This document shows, in pieces, positions 53,186 to 60,597 of a stretch of DNA of 64,000 nucleotides. The position numbers and the translations under genes were made by a program. Origin of the DNA: Limnohabitans sp. Hippo3. Its GTDB lineage: Bacteria > Pseudomonadota > Gammaproteobacteria > Burkholderiales > Burkholderiaceae_C. The DNA lies in assembly GCF_003063665.1 (NCBI RefSeq), contig NZ_NESF01000002.1, positions 62,001 through 126,000 on the forward strand, in the 5' to 3' direction. The stretch's first letter is position 1; the number at the start of each line of letters is the position of its first letter. Under the pieces are notes generated by a model. That model was not told the DNA's origin. It made no database searches and worked only from the letters and a program-made list of their open reading frames with translations.

Positions 53186-54238
53186 ATGAGTAACGAGTCA
53201 ACGCCACCAGCCCTGAAAGGCGGTCTGCTGGCATTGCTGGCTTCTGCATTGTTCGGGTTGAGCACCCCGATGGTGCAAAGCCTGGGCAAGGGCGTTGGCT
53301 CGTTCACGACTGCGGCCCTGCTTTACGCAGGTGCTGCTGTCGTGGCTTGGGTTTTAAAACAACCTGCGGCACAAGAGGCAAGCATCAAGAAAAGCGATTT
53401 GCCCAGACTGTTTGCCATGGCGGGGACAGGCGCTGTGATCGGACCCGTCGCATTGGCCTGGGGTTTGCAGCACACCAGCGGCTCCAGTGCGTCCTTGATG
53501 CTCACGCTTGAAGCTGTTTTCACCGCTGTTTTGGCATGGCGATGGTACGGAGAGACCTTAGACAAGAGGGTCATTGCTGCTGTTGTTTTGATGCTGGCTG
53601 GCGGCGTGGTTTTGGTGGTCGAACAAGGCACTTTGGGTCAAGTTCAGCTGTGGGGCTTGCTGGCGGTGATGCTGGCCACGGTGGCCTGGGGAGTGGACAA
53701 CACGCTCTCGCGCGGGGTTGCCTATCGCGATCCCGGACAGGTGGTCTTGGTCAAAGCCACATTGGGTGCGATATGTACGCTGGCCTTGGCTACATTGTTT
53801 GATGAACCGATCCCACTGGCAACAACCGCGATGGGGTTGGTAGCTGTCGGTGCTACGGGTTATGGCTTGAGCCTGCGGTTTTACTTGCTCGCGCAACGTA
53901 CCTTCGGCGCAGCCCGCACCGGCTCTGTTTTTGCTTTTGCCCCGTTCATTGGGGCCATTGGCGCATTCGTCTTGGGAGAACGTTCAGGCAGTGCTTTGAT
54001 GGTCGTTGCGGGTGTGTTGATGATGCTGGGTGTTGTGTTGCACTTGATGGAATCTCATGCGCATGAGCACACCCACGATGCACTGGAACATGAACATGCC
54101 CACCGGCATGACGATGGACATCACACCCATGTGCACGACACCATGCCAGAGGGCACCCACAGCCATTGGCACACGCATGCGCCTGTCACGCACTGTCACG
54201 CCCATGTGCCAGACGCACACCACAGGCACGGTCATTGA
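53186..54238 (+). CDS. EamA/DMT-family transporter with His-rich tail
   Basis: 350 aa. Ten helices in two EamA repeats (from ALKGGLLALLASALFGLSTP and from LLAVMLATVAWGVDNTLSR). After helix ten, residues 286-350 are a tail with about two dozen histidines in HxH and HHxH runs, ending RHGH. It starts 3 bp after the DUF6488-like gene. The tail strongly suggests transport or sensing of Zn, Ni or Co; direction is unknown. Confidence 0.82.
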   Translation: MSNESTPPALKGGLLALLASALFGLSTPMVQSLGKGVGSFTTAALLYAGAAVVAWVLKQPAAQEASIKKSDLPRLFAMAGTGAVIGPVALAWGLQHTSGSSASLMLTLEAVFTAVLAWRWYGETLDKRVIAAVVLMLAGGVVLVVEQGTLGQVQLWGLLAVMLATVAWGVDNTLSRGVAYRDPGQVVLVKATLGAICTLALATLFDEPIPLATTAMGLVAVGATGYGLSLRFYLLAQRTFGAARTGSVFAFAPFIGAIGAFVLGERSGSALMVVAGVLMMLGVVLHLMESHAHEHTHDALEHEHAHRHDDGHHTHVHDTMPEGTHSHWHTHAPVTHCHAHVPDAHHRHGH

Positions 54239-54303
54239 CCGCGTGAGTTTTACTCATTGGCTGGCTGATAAAACGCACAATGAAACGCAACTTGTCATGT
54301 TTC

Positions 54304-54336
54304 ATTTAACGGTATAAACTGTATGCACCGTTAAAT
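54304..54336 (+). promoter_or_regulatory. Perfect inverted repeat over the promoter of the basic RHH gene
   Basis: ATTTAACGGT (54304-54313) and ACCGTTAAAT (54327-54336) are exact reverse complements with a 13-bp spacer. A promoter fits between them: TTGTCA (54292-54297), then TAAACT (54315-54320, spacer 17) or TATAAA (54313-54318, spacer 15). The palindrome brackets the -10, as expected for an operator. Confidence 0.65.
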
Positions 54337-54359
54337 CTCAACTTTCACCTTCAATACCC

Positions 54360-54797
54360 ATGACACAGACAACAGCCACGCCAAGCAAAGGAAGAAGCCA
54401 GGCCGCAAAAACGCCAGCGCCTCGCAAAGCCAAAGTCGCAGCCCCTAAAAAATCTACAACCACTTCAAGCGGTGCGCCCAGCCAAGCTGTCTCCAAGAAC
54501 CCACGCGCCAAGCCCGTGACGCCCAAGCCTGTGGCCAAGCAAGCTACTGCCGCACCCGCCAAACCCCTGAAAGACAAGAAAGTCAAAGTTGTGCGCGACA
54601 GCTTCACCATCCCCAAGACCGAATTGCTGCAAATTGCAGACATGAAAAAACGCGCTTTGGGTCTGGGTGTCGAGATCAAGAAAAGTGAACTCATCCGGGC
54701 AGGGTTGCAGGCGCTTCTTGGCCTGACTGATGCGAGCTTCAAAAAGGCGCTGAGCAGCGTTCCCACCATCAAAACCGGTCGGCCCGCCAAGGACTGA
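54360..54797 (+). CDS. Basic Ala/Lys/Pro-rich protein with ribbon-helix-helix-like C-terminus
   Basis: 145 aa. Residues 1-75 are a disordered, strongly basic Ala/Lys/Pro tail like those of histone-like proteins. Residues 78-125 (KVVRDSFTIPKTELL, then LGVEIKKSELIRAGLQALLGL) have the strand-helix-helix pattern of MetJ/Arc RHH DNA-binding domains. It could be a nucleoid protein or a repressor; the palindrome over its promoter points to autoregulation. No strong ribosome binding site precedes ATG 54360. It converges with sixA 6 bp away. Confidence 0.65.
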   Translation: MTQTTATPSKGRSQAAKTPAPRKAKVAAPKKSTTTSSGAPSQAVSKNPRAKPVTPKPVAKQATAAPAKPLKDKKVKVVRDSFTIPKTELLQIADMKKRALGLGVEIKKSELIRAGLQALLGLTDASFKKALSSVPTIKTGRPAKD

Positions 54798-54803
54798 GCC
54801 TGC

Positions 54804-55265
54804 TCACAGACGCTCTGGGGCGGTCACGGTCAGCAAAACGGTTTGATCCTGACCATCACGGCTGCGCCTGCGCAACCACCATACGGCCCCCTTGCGCACC
54901 GCGCACGCCGCAGTGGGCATGCGCAGCAACTGTGAAATCACCGCCCCCAGTCCGGGCTGGTGCCCAACCAGCAAAACCGGGTACCTGGCATCGGGCCAAC
55001 CCGCTGTTTCCAGAATATCCTCCACCGAAGCGCCCGGTGACAAGGCATCGCGAACTTTGTATTTACGCCCCAGGGCGCGCACCGTCTGCTCAGCCCTGAC
55101 TGCAGGGCTGCTCAAAATGCGCGTGCCTTCTGGAAGCTGACTTTCGAGCCAGACCGCCATCCGCTCAGCCTGCTTGCGGCCACGCGGCGTCAGAGCCCTT
55201 TGCAAGTCATCTTCTGCGGGTTCGGCCTCGTGGGCTTCGGCGTGACGCCACAAAATCAAGTCCAT
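54804..55265 (-). CDS. sixA: Phosphohistidine phosphatase SixA
   Basis: 153-aa histidine phosphatase. The catalytic RHG-type motif is WRHAEA (H8); second histidine in LVGHQPGLG. It removes phosphate from phosphohistidine proteins such as PTS components. It starts 5 bp after ppk and is very likely in the same transcript. Confidence 0.9.
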   Translation of the reverse strand: MDLILWRHAEAHEAEPAEDDLQRALTPRGRKQAERMAVWLESQLPEGTRILSSPAVRAEQTVRALGRKYKVRDALSPGASVEDILETAGWPDARYPVLLVGHQPGLGAVISQLLRMPTAACAVRKGAVWWLRRRSRDGQDQTVLLTVTAPERL

Positions 55266-55270
55266 CGCCC

Positions 55271-57355
55271 TCAGTCCCCTTTGGTAGACGCCCCGTAGCG
55301 CAGCATCAAGGCGTTTTGTGCTCCGTGTCCCGGTGCCGTCAGACCGACCCGGTGGTATTGACCGTCTGCCGCCAAATCCCAGGCGTCACGGCCATCATGC
55401 AGGTAGGCGATCAGGCATTCGTCGATGATGCGCTGACGCAAAACCGGGTCGGTCACAGGCCAGGCCAGCTCGATCCGGCGTGTCATGTTTCGACTCATCC
55501 AGTCGGCGCTGGACAAATACAGCGACTCTTCCTGACCGGCGCAGAAATAAAACACACGGGAATGCTCCAGAAAGCGGCCAATGACCGAGCGCACGCGGAT
55601 GTTTTCGCTCAAACCCGCCACACGCGCAGGCAACATGCAAGCGCCCCGCACGATCAAGTCAATCTTCGCACCCTTTTGCCCGGCTTCCAGCAAAGCCTCG
55701 ATCAGCGGTTGGTCGGTCAGGGCATTCATCTTGATGACAATGCGTGCAAAGTCACCACGCGCCGCTGCTTCGCCCACCGCCGCAATGCGCGATTGCAAGT
55801 CGCTGTGCAGCTGAAAAGGCGCGACCAGCAAGCGCTTCATTTTGGGCAGGCGGCTTTGGCTGGCCAAGTGACCAAACAATTGATCCATGTCGGATGTGAT
55901 GCCAGCGTCTGCCGTGAGGTAGCTGATGTCGGTGTACAGCGCTGCGGTGCGGCGGTTGTAATTGCCGGTCGACAAATGTCCGTAGCGCTTGAGCGAGCGG
56001 CCTTCGCGGCGAGTCACCAAAAGCATCTTGGCGTGCGTCTTGAGGCCGACAATGCCGTACACCACCTGCACCCCAATCGATTCGAGCTGCTCTGCCCAGT
56101 TGATGTTGGCTTCTTCGTCAAATCGGGCTTTGAGCTCCACCACAGCTGTGACTTCCTTGCCCCGACGCACCGCCTCGCGCAGCAAATCCATCATCGTGGG
56201 ATCGCTGCCTGCTCGGTAAATCGTTTGCTTGATGGCCAGCACGTTCGGGTCCATCACGGCTTCGCGCAAGAATGCCAAGACGCCGTCGAAACTCTCAAAG
56301 GGCTGGTGGATCATCACATCACCCGTTTTGAGGCGCGCAAAGATCGAGCCGTGCTGCGGCACCTGCGCAGGGAAACTCGCCTTGTAGGGCGGGAACAGCA
56401 ACTCCGGCGCATCGATCAAATCGATCAACTGCATCAGACGCACCAGATTGACCGGACCGTTGACCCGAAACACCGAGGCTTCGGGGAGTTGGAATTCCTT
56501 GCGCAAAAATTCTGCCAAACGTGGCGAGCAATTGGCCGAAACCTCCAGCCGGACCGCCTGACCGTAGTGGCGATGCTGCAAACCCTGCCGCAGAGCCATG
56601 CGCAAATTGGCAATCTCGTCTTCGTCAACCGCCAGCTCGGAGTTGCGCGTCACCCGAAACTGTGAGAACTGCCCCACTTCACGGCCCGGAAACAATTCGG
56701 CCAAATGCGCACGGATCACACTGGACAGCATGACAAAGGCGGTGGTGCCGTCACACACCCGCTCGGGCAGTGGAATGAGGCGGGGCAAAACGCGGGGCAC
56801 TTTGACAATCGCGATCTCATTGGAGCGACCAAAGGCGTCCTTGCCCGACAGCTGAACGATGAAATTCAGAGACTTGTTGGCCACCTGCGGGAACGGGTGC
56901 GCCGGGTCCAACCCCACTGGCACCAGCAAAGGCTGGACTTCGCGTTGAAAATAACTGCGCACCCATTGTCGCTGGGCCGCATTGCGCTCGCCGTGCGACA
57001 AGATCCGGTAACCCTTGCGCTGCAAAGTGGGCAACAAGTCGTCGTTGTACAGGGCGTATTGCCGCGCCACCATGGCGCTGATTTTTTCAGCCAAGGCGGC
57101 AAGACTGGCTTCTGTGTATTCCCCTGACTTCAGGCCTTGCAGGCTGCCCATCACATGGGGCTCTGCCCGTACCTCAAAAAACTCGTCCAGGTTGGAAGAC
57201 ACGATACACAAATAGCGCAAACGCTCGAGCACTGGCACTTCCGGGCGGTGAGCCCAATCCAGCACCCGCTCGTTGAAGGACAAGATGCTCTGATCGCGGT
57301 CGAGCAAGGCTGGCCGCTCGTTTGCAAAGGAAGTCTCGACTTTTGAATGAACCAT
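55271..57355 (-). CDS. ppk: Polyphosphate kinase 1
   Basis: 694 aa, full-length PPK1 with N, H, C1 and C2 domains: RDQSILSFNERVLDWA near the start, IYRAGSDPTMMDLL, the autophosphorylated histidine in GLKTHAKMLLV, GHLSTGNYN and SSADWMSRNMTRRIE. It makes polyphosphate from ATP reversibly. A Pho-box-like repeat precedes it, and the Agt-like gene ends 69 bp upstream. Confidence 0.97.
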   Translation of the reverse strand: MVHSKVETSFANERPALLDRDQSILSFNERVLDWAHRPEVPVLERLRYLCIVSSNLDEFFEVRAEPHVMGSLQGLKSGEYTEASLAALAEKISAMVARQYALYNDDLLPTLQRKGYRILSHGERNAAQRQWVRSYFQREVQPLLVPVGLDPAHPFPQVANKSLNFIVQLSGKDAFGRSNEIAIVKVPRVLPRLIPLPERVCDGTTAFVMLSSVIRAHLAELFPGREVGQFSQFRVTRNSELAVDEDEIANLRMALRQGLQHRHYGQAVRLEVSANCSPRLAEFLRKEFQLPEASVFRVNGPVNLVRLMQLIDLIDAPELLFPPYKASFPAQVPQHGSIFARLKTGDVMIHQPFESFDGVLAFLREAVMDPNVLAIKQTIYRAGSDPTMMDLLREAVRRGKEVTAVVELKARFDEEANINWAEQLESIGVQVVYGIVGLKTHAKMLLVTRREGRSLKRYGHLSTGNYNRRTAALYTDISYLTADAGITSDMDQLFGHLASQSRLPKMKRLLVAPFQLHSDLQSRIAAVGEAAARGDFARIVIKMNALTDQPLIEALLEAGQKGAKIDLIVRGACMLPARVAGLSENIRVRSVIGRFLEHSRVFYFCAGQEESLYLSSADWMSRNMTRRIELAWPVTDPVLRQRIIDECLIAYLHDGRDAWDLAADGQYHRVGLTAPGHGAQNALMLRYGASTKGD

Positions 57356-57397
57356 GACCGTGCCTGAATAGATTGAAAATCATTCTAGGAATTCGCT

Positions 57398-57415
57398 GTG
57401 TCAATTTGATGACAA
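57398..57415 (-). promoter_or_regulatory. Candidate Pho box of ppk-sixA
   Basis: Minus strand TTGTCAT-CAAA-TTGACAC: 13 of 18 positions equal the Pho-box consensus with exact 11-bp spacing. It ends 42 bp before the ppk ATG, in the 69-bp gap after the glycosyltransferase gene. Confidence 0.68.
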
Positions 57416-57424
57416 CACCGTGAA

Positions 57425-58471
57425 TCAGCCGCCCGTGCTTGCAGCGCCCGATACCGGCACCAGATGGGACACGAACAACTCGACCGTCTTGGGCCAGGCG
57501 AAGGCCTCAGCCCGCTGTCGGCACTCGGCCCTTGGAAGGGTCAGGCATTGGCGAAACGCCTCGGCCAGGTCTTCCGACAGCACGCCCCCCATCGTCTGGC
57601 CTTCGGTATGACCGAGCACTTGCAAAGGGCCATCGACCGGGTATGCGGCCACAGGGGTGCCGCAAGCCATGGCTTCGAGCATGACCAAGCCAAAGGTTTC
57701 ATTGCGCGAAGGAAAGACAAACACATCGGCTGCAGCATAGACCTTGGCCAACTGTTGGCGCGGCAACACTCCCATCCAGACCACATTCGGGTAACGCGCC
57801 TTGAGCTGCGCTTCCAAAGGCCCCACACCACACACGATGCGGGTTCCATCCAGCTTCAAGTCCAGAAACGCATCGATGTTTTTCTCGTAAGAAACTCGCC
57901 CGACAAACAAGGCGTAGGGGCGCGGAAACCCTTCCAATTCCGGCATATCCAGCGGCTCGGCGTGGTGGTCAAACAAATCCAGATCCACCCCGTGGGTCCA
58001 CGGCTTGAGTGATTGGAAGCCACGGCTTTTCAGCATGTTCAGTACGCCTTGGGTCGGCACCATCACCCCCGAAGACGGGCGGTGAAAATGGCGAAACAGG
58101 CCGTAGCCCAGAAACAAGGGCACGCGCAGCGCTGCTTTCAGGATTTCTGGAAACTTGGTGTGGAAGGCGGTGGTGAATTGCCAGCCTTTTTTCAGGCAAT
58201 GCTTGCGCGCTGCCCAGCCCAAAGGACCTTCTGTGGCGATGTGAACCGCATCGGGCTGCAATGTGTCCAGCACTTTGGCCAGCGCTTTGTAAGGGCGCAC
58301 CGCCAGATCAATGCCCGCATAACCCGGGCAGGGGCGGTTGCGGAACTGTCCGGGGTGGATCACCGTCACTTCGACGTCCCCCATGCTCAGGGCTTGCACC
58401 AGCTCGTGCAGCGTGGTCACCACGCCATTGACCTGAGGGTGCCAGGCATCGGTGATGAGGGCGAGCTTCAT
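57425..58471 (-). CDS. GT4 glycosyltransferase, Agt/MgtA-like (glycolipid synthesis)
   Basis: 348 aa. GT-B fold: N-terminal ITDAWHPQVNGVVTTLHEL (acceptor side) and AFHTKFPEIL; C-terminal donor domain with FVGRVSYEKNIDAFL, GVGPLEAQLKARYP and the E-x7-E motif FPSRNETFGLVMLEAMACG. The start, ATG 58471, overlaps the previous stop by four bases. Together with the PlcP-like gene this resembles the plcP-agt pair that replaces phospholipids by glycosyl-diacylglycerols under phosphate limitation. Mannosyltransferase activity is an alternative. Confidence 0.8.
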   Translation of the reverse strand: MKLALITDAWHPQVNGVVTTLHELVQALSMGDVEVTVIHPGQFRNRPCPGYAGIDLAVRPYKALAKVLDTLQPDAVHIATEGPLGWAARKHCLKKGWQFTTAFHTKFPEILKAALRVPLFLGYGLFRHFHRPSSGVMVPTQGVLNMLKSRGFQSLKPWTHGVDLDLFDHHAEPLDMPELEGFPRPYALFVGRVSYEKNIDAFLDLKLDGTRIVCGVGPLEAQLKARYPNVVWMGVLPRQQLAKVYAAADVFVFPSRNETFGLVMLEAMACGTPVAAYPVDGPLQVLGHTEGQTMGGVLSEDLAEAFRQCLTLPRAECRQRAEAFAWPKTVELFVSHLVPVSGAASTGG

Positions 58472-59388
58472 GCGGGCACCACCTGAGCTGCAGCCCCCCG
58501 TTGGCTCACCACCGCATGCGAACCCCAATGGACGATTTCGAGATGCCCGTCGGCATGCTCCACCAAGGCGGTCCGGCTTTCTACCCAATCGCCATCGTTG
58601 CAGTACAAGGTGCCATTCACATTCCGTATTTCTGCATGGTGGATGTGCCCGCACACCACGCCATCAAAGCCTCGGCGCTTGGCTTCGTGCGCTACGGCCA
58701 CTTCGAAATCGCTGATGAAGTTCACCGCCTTCTTGACCTTGAGCTTGAGGTACGCGGACAAAGACCAGTAGGGCCGCCCCACACGGGCCCTGAAGCTGTT
58801 CAGGTGCCGGTTGATTCGGAGGGTCAACTCGTACAACCAGTCACCCACATACGCGAGCCACTTGGCGCACTGGATCACGCCATCAAAATGGTCTCCATGC
58901 ACCACCCACAACTTGAGCCCCTGAGCGGTGGTGTGGGTCGTTTCATGCACCACCTCCACGCCGCCAAAAGCATGGCCCACAAAATGCCGGGCAAACTCGT
59001 CGTGGTTACCAGGCACATAGACCACGCGGCAACCTTTGCGCGCCCTGCGCAACAGTTTCTGCACCACATCGTTGTGACTTTGCGGCCAGAACCAGCGCCT
59101 GCGCAGCTGCCATCCGTCGACAATGTCACCCACCAAATACAGCACATCACTCGGGTGGTGCTTCAAAAAGTCGAGCAAGGCCTCGGCCTGAAATCCCGGT
59201 GTGCCGATGTGCAGGTCTGAAATGAAAATCGCCCTCAAACGAGGGCGGTCTGCAGCGTCGTCATCCTCGTCCTGTGCGGACGGGGACGACACATGGACGG
59301 GTGAGCCATGCACCCCATCCTGCGCCAGACTGGCGTCAAAGGTTTTCAGCAGCAGCGCGTGCTGCAAGGAGGTTGACGACACAGTCAT
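58468..59388 (-). CDS. Calcineurin-like metallophosphoesterase, PlcP-like
   Basis: 306 aa. All metallophosphoesterase motifs are present: SDLHIG (D58, H60), GDIVDGW (D88), GNHDE (N128, H129), VHGDHFD (H164) and CGHIHH (247-251). The DGWQLRRRWFWPQSHNDVVQKLLRRARKG region is that of the UDP-2,3-diacylglucosamine diphosphatase-like COG2908 group to which PlcP phospholipase C belongs. The N-terminal 50 residues are an Asp-rich extra segment. The overlap with olsB and the glycosyltransferase favours PlcP over LpxH. A lipid A role cannot be excluded. Confidence 0.8.
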   Translation of the reverse strand: MTVSSTSLQHALLLKTFDASLAQDGVHGSPVHVSSPSAQDEDDDAADRPRLRAIFISDLHIGTPGFQAEALLDFLKHHPSDVLYLVGDIVDGWQLRRRWFWPQSHNDVVQKLLRRARKGCRVVYVPGNHDEFARHFVGHAFGGVEVVHETTHTTAQGLKLWVVHGDHFDGVIQCAKWLAYVGDWLYELTLRINRHLNSFRARVGRPYWSLSAYLKLKVKKAVNFISDFEVAVAHEAKRRGFDGVVCGHIHHAEIRNVNGTLYCNDGDWVESRTALVEHADGHLEIVHWGSHAVVSQRGAAAQVVPA

Positions 59389-60230
59389 CTGACAGCCGCT
59401 GAAAAATGCTTGCAGTAACGCGCTGGCAAGTCTGCGGTGCACATCATCATCGGCAAATCGGCCGTGTTGAAATCCGGGTCCCAGGCGGGCGCACCCAGCA
59501 CCTTGGCACCCAAGCGCAGATAGCCCTTGATCAGCGCGGGCGGCTCGATCGGCAAGTTGCTGTCCAGCTCATCGATGGGCAATGGCAAACGCGGCCGGAC
59601 ATGGTATTGGATATCGGCCAGATGGCTCTGACGCAACTGGTTCCAGATGCTGGCTGCGGCATCACCCGTCACCACACCGTTGTGGAGCATGGGAATACTG
59701 GCGCAACCGATCATGGTGTCCAGGCGGTTGCGGTCCATGAATTCAAACAAAGCCCCCCACAGGGCCATGATGACGCCACCCTGGCGGTGCTCGGCGTGCA
59801 CGCAACTGCGGCCCAACTCCACCATGCGTTGGCGCATGTCGCGCAGACGGGTCAGGTCGAATTCGGTGTCGCTGTAGGTGCTGCCCACGCGTTTGGCCTG
59901 GGCCGGCGTGAGTACACGGTAGGTGCCAATCACCAAGCCCGACTCGCCGTGTCGGACCAGCAAATGCTCGCAGTAATCGTCGAACAGATCGATGTCATGG
60001 CCGGGCACCTGGGTCGACAAGCGTGCGCCCATTTCAGTGCCGAAAACATCAAACCTCAGTTTTTGTGCTTCGCGCACTTCGTCTTGATGTTTTGCCCAAG
60101 TGACGTGAATAGCATTTTGGGCACGTCGAGGCAGGAAATCCACAGGGGTTTGGACCTGCGCCGGATGAAGTAACCCCCTGGGCAAACTCACCGGGGACAA
60201 CGCGAACGTGGGGTTCGGCAACTCTTTCAT
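59385..60230 (-). CDS. olsB: GNAT-like N-acyltransferase, OlsB type (ornithine lipid synthesis)
   Basis: 281 aa, Acetyltransf_5/OlsB family. Signatures: EAQKLRFDVFGTEMGARL, ELGRSCVHAEHRQGGVIMALW, GCASIPM and the C-terminal KGYLRLGAKVLGAPAWDPDFNTADLP. OlsB transfers a 3-hydroxyacyl chain from ACP to ornithine, the first step to phosphorus-free ornithine lipids; olsA is not in the window. ATG 60230 has AAAGGAG 8 bases upstream. First gene of the olsB-plcP-agt operon. Confidence 0.85.
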   Translation of the reverse strand: MKELPNPTFALSPVSLPRGLLHPAQVQTPVDFLPRRAQNAIHVTWAKHQDEVREAQKLRFDVFGTEMGARLSTQVPGHDIDLFDDYCEHLLVRHGESGLVIGTYRVLTPAQAKRVGSTYSDTEFDLTRLRDMRQRMVELGRSCVHAEHRQGGVIMALWGALFEFMDRNRLDTMIGCASIPMLHNGVVTGDAAASIWNQLRQSHLADIQYHVRPRLPLPIDELDSNLPIEPPALIKGYLRLGAKVLGAPAWDPDFNTADLPMMMCTADLPARYCKHFSAAVR

Positions 60231-60275
60231 GACCAGTTCTCCTTTGGATCAATGCAGCCATGATCCAAAAGCGAA

Positions 60276-60315
60276 ATGACATGAAAAAGTCAATGGCGTG
60301 AATTCTTCGTGACGC
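60276..60315 (-). promoter_or_regulatory. Candidate Pho-box array of the olsB operon
   Basis: Minus strand units at exact 11-bp spacing: GCGTCAC, AATTCAC, TTGACTT, ATGTCAT (5, 4, 4 and 6 of 7 half-site positions). The first-to-last spacing of 33 bp equals that at phoX. It ends 45 bp before the olsB ATG. Individual units are weak, so this needs testing. Confidence 0.5.
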
Positions 60316-60347
60316 GGAACGTGCAGAGTGCCGGTCAAGAGCGGGGA

Positions 60348-60584
60348 TCAATGCGCTCGCAAGGCCTTGTTGAGCTGATCGACCTGGTGCGTCCAGTCGG
60401 AGTCCTGTTGCCAAGTTTCTCGCAAGAAGTTGGCTTGGGCCACTGTCCAAAAAGCAGCGTCGGCCAAGGCGATATCGCCCGACAAGGGGCTGTGCGCCCG
60501 AATGAACTGCGCAATGCTGCGCGAATCACAAGGCAAACCCAGCTGCGCAAACAACTCATGAAACGGGTGGTGAACGGGGTCCAT
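60348..60584 (-). CDS. DUF2789 protein
   Basis: 78 aa. MDPVHHPFHELFAQLGLP and IAQFIRAHSPL...LADAAFWTVAQANFLRE match the DUF2789 family, small cytoplasmic helical proteins of unknown function. ATG 60584 has a strong GAGGAGGT. It follows phaC by 13 bp and is probably co-transcribed with it. Confidence 0.85.
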   Translation of the reverse strand: MDPVHHPFHELFAQLGLPCDSRSIAQFIRAHSPLSGDIALADAAFWTVAQANFLRETWQQDSDWTHQVDQLNKALRAH

Positions 60585-60597
60585 GGGCAGTACCTCC

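Noticed and set aside
55316-56665. 449-codon plus-strand frame
   Set aside because: Antisense to ppk, which is fully supported by PPK1 motifs.
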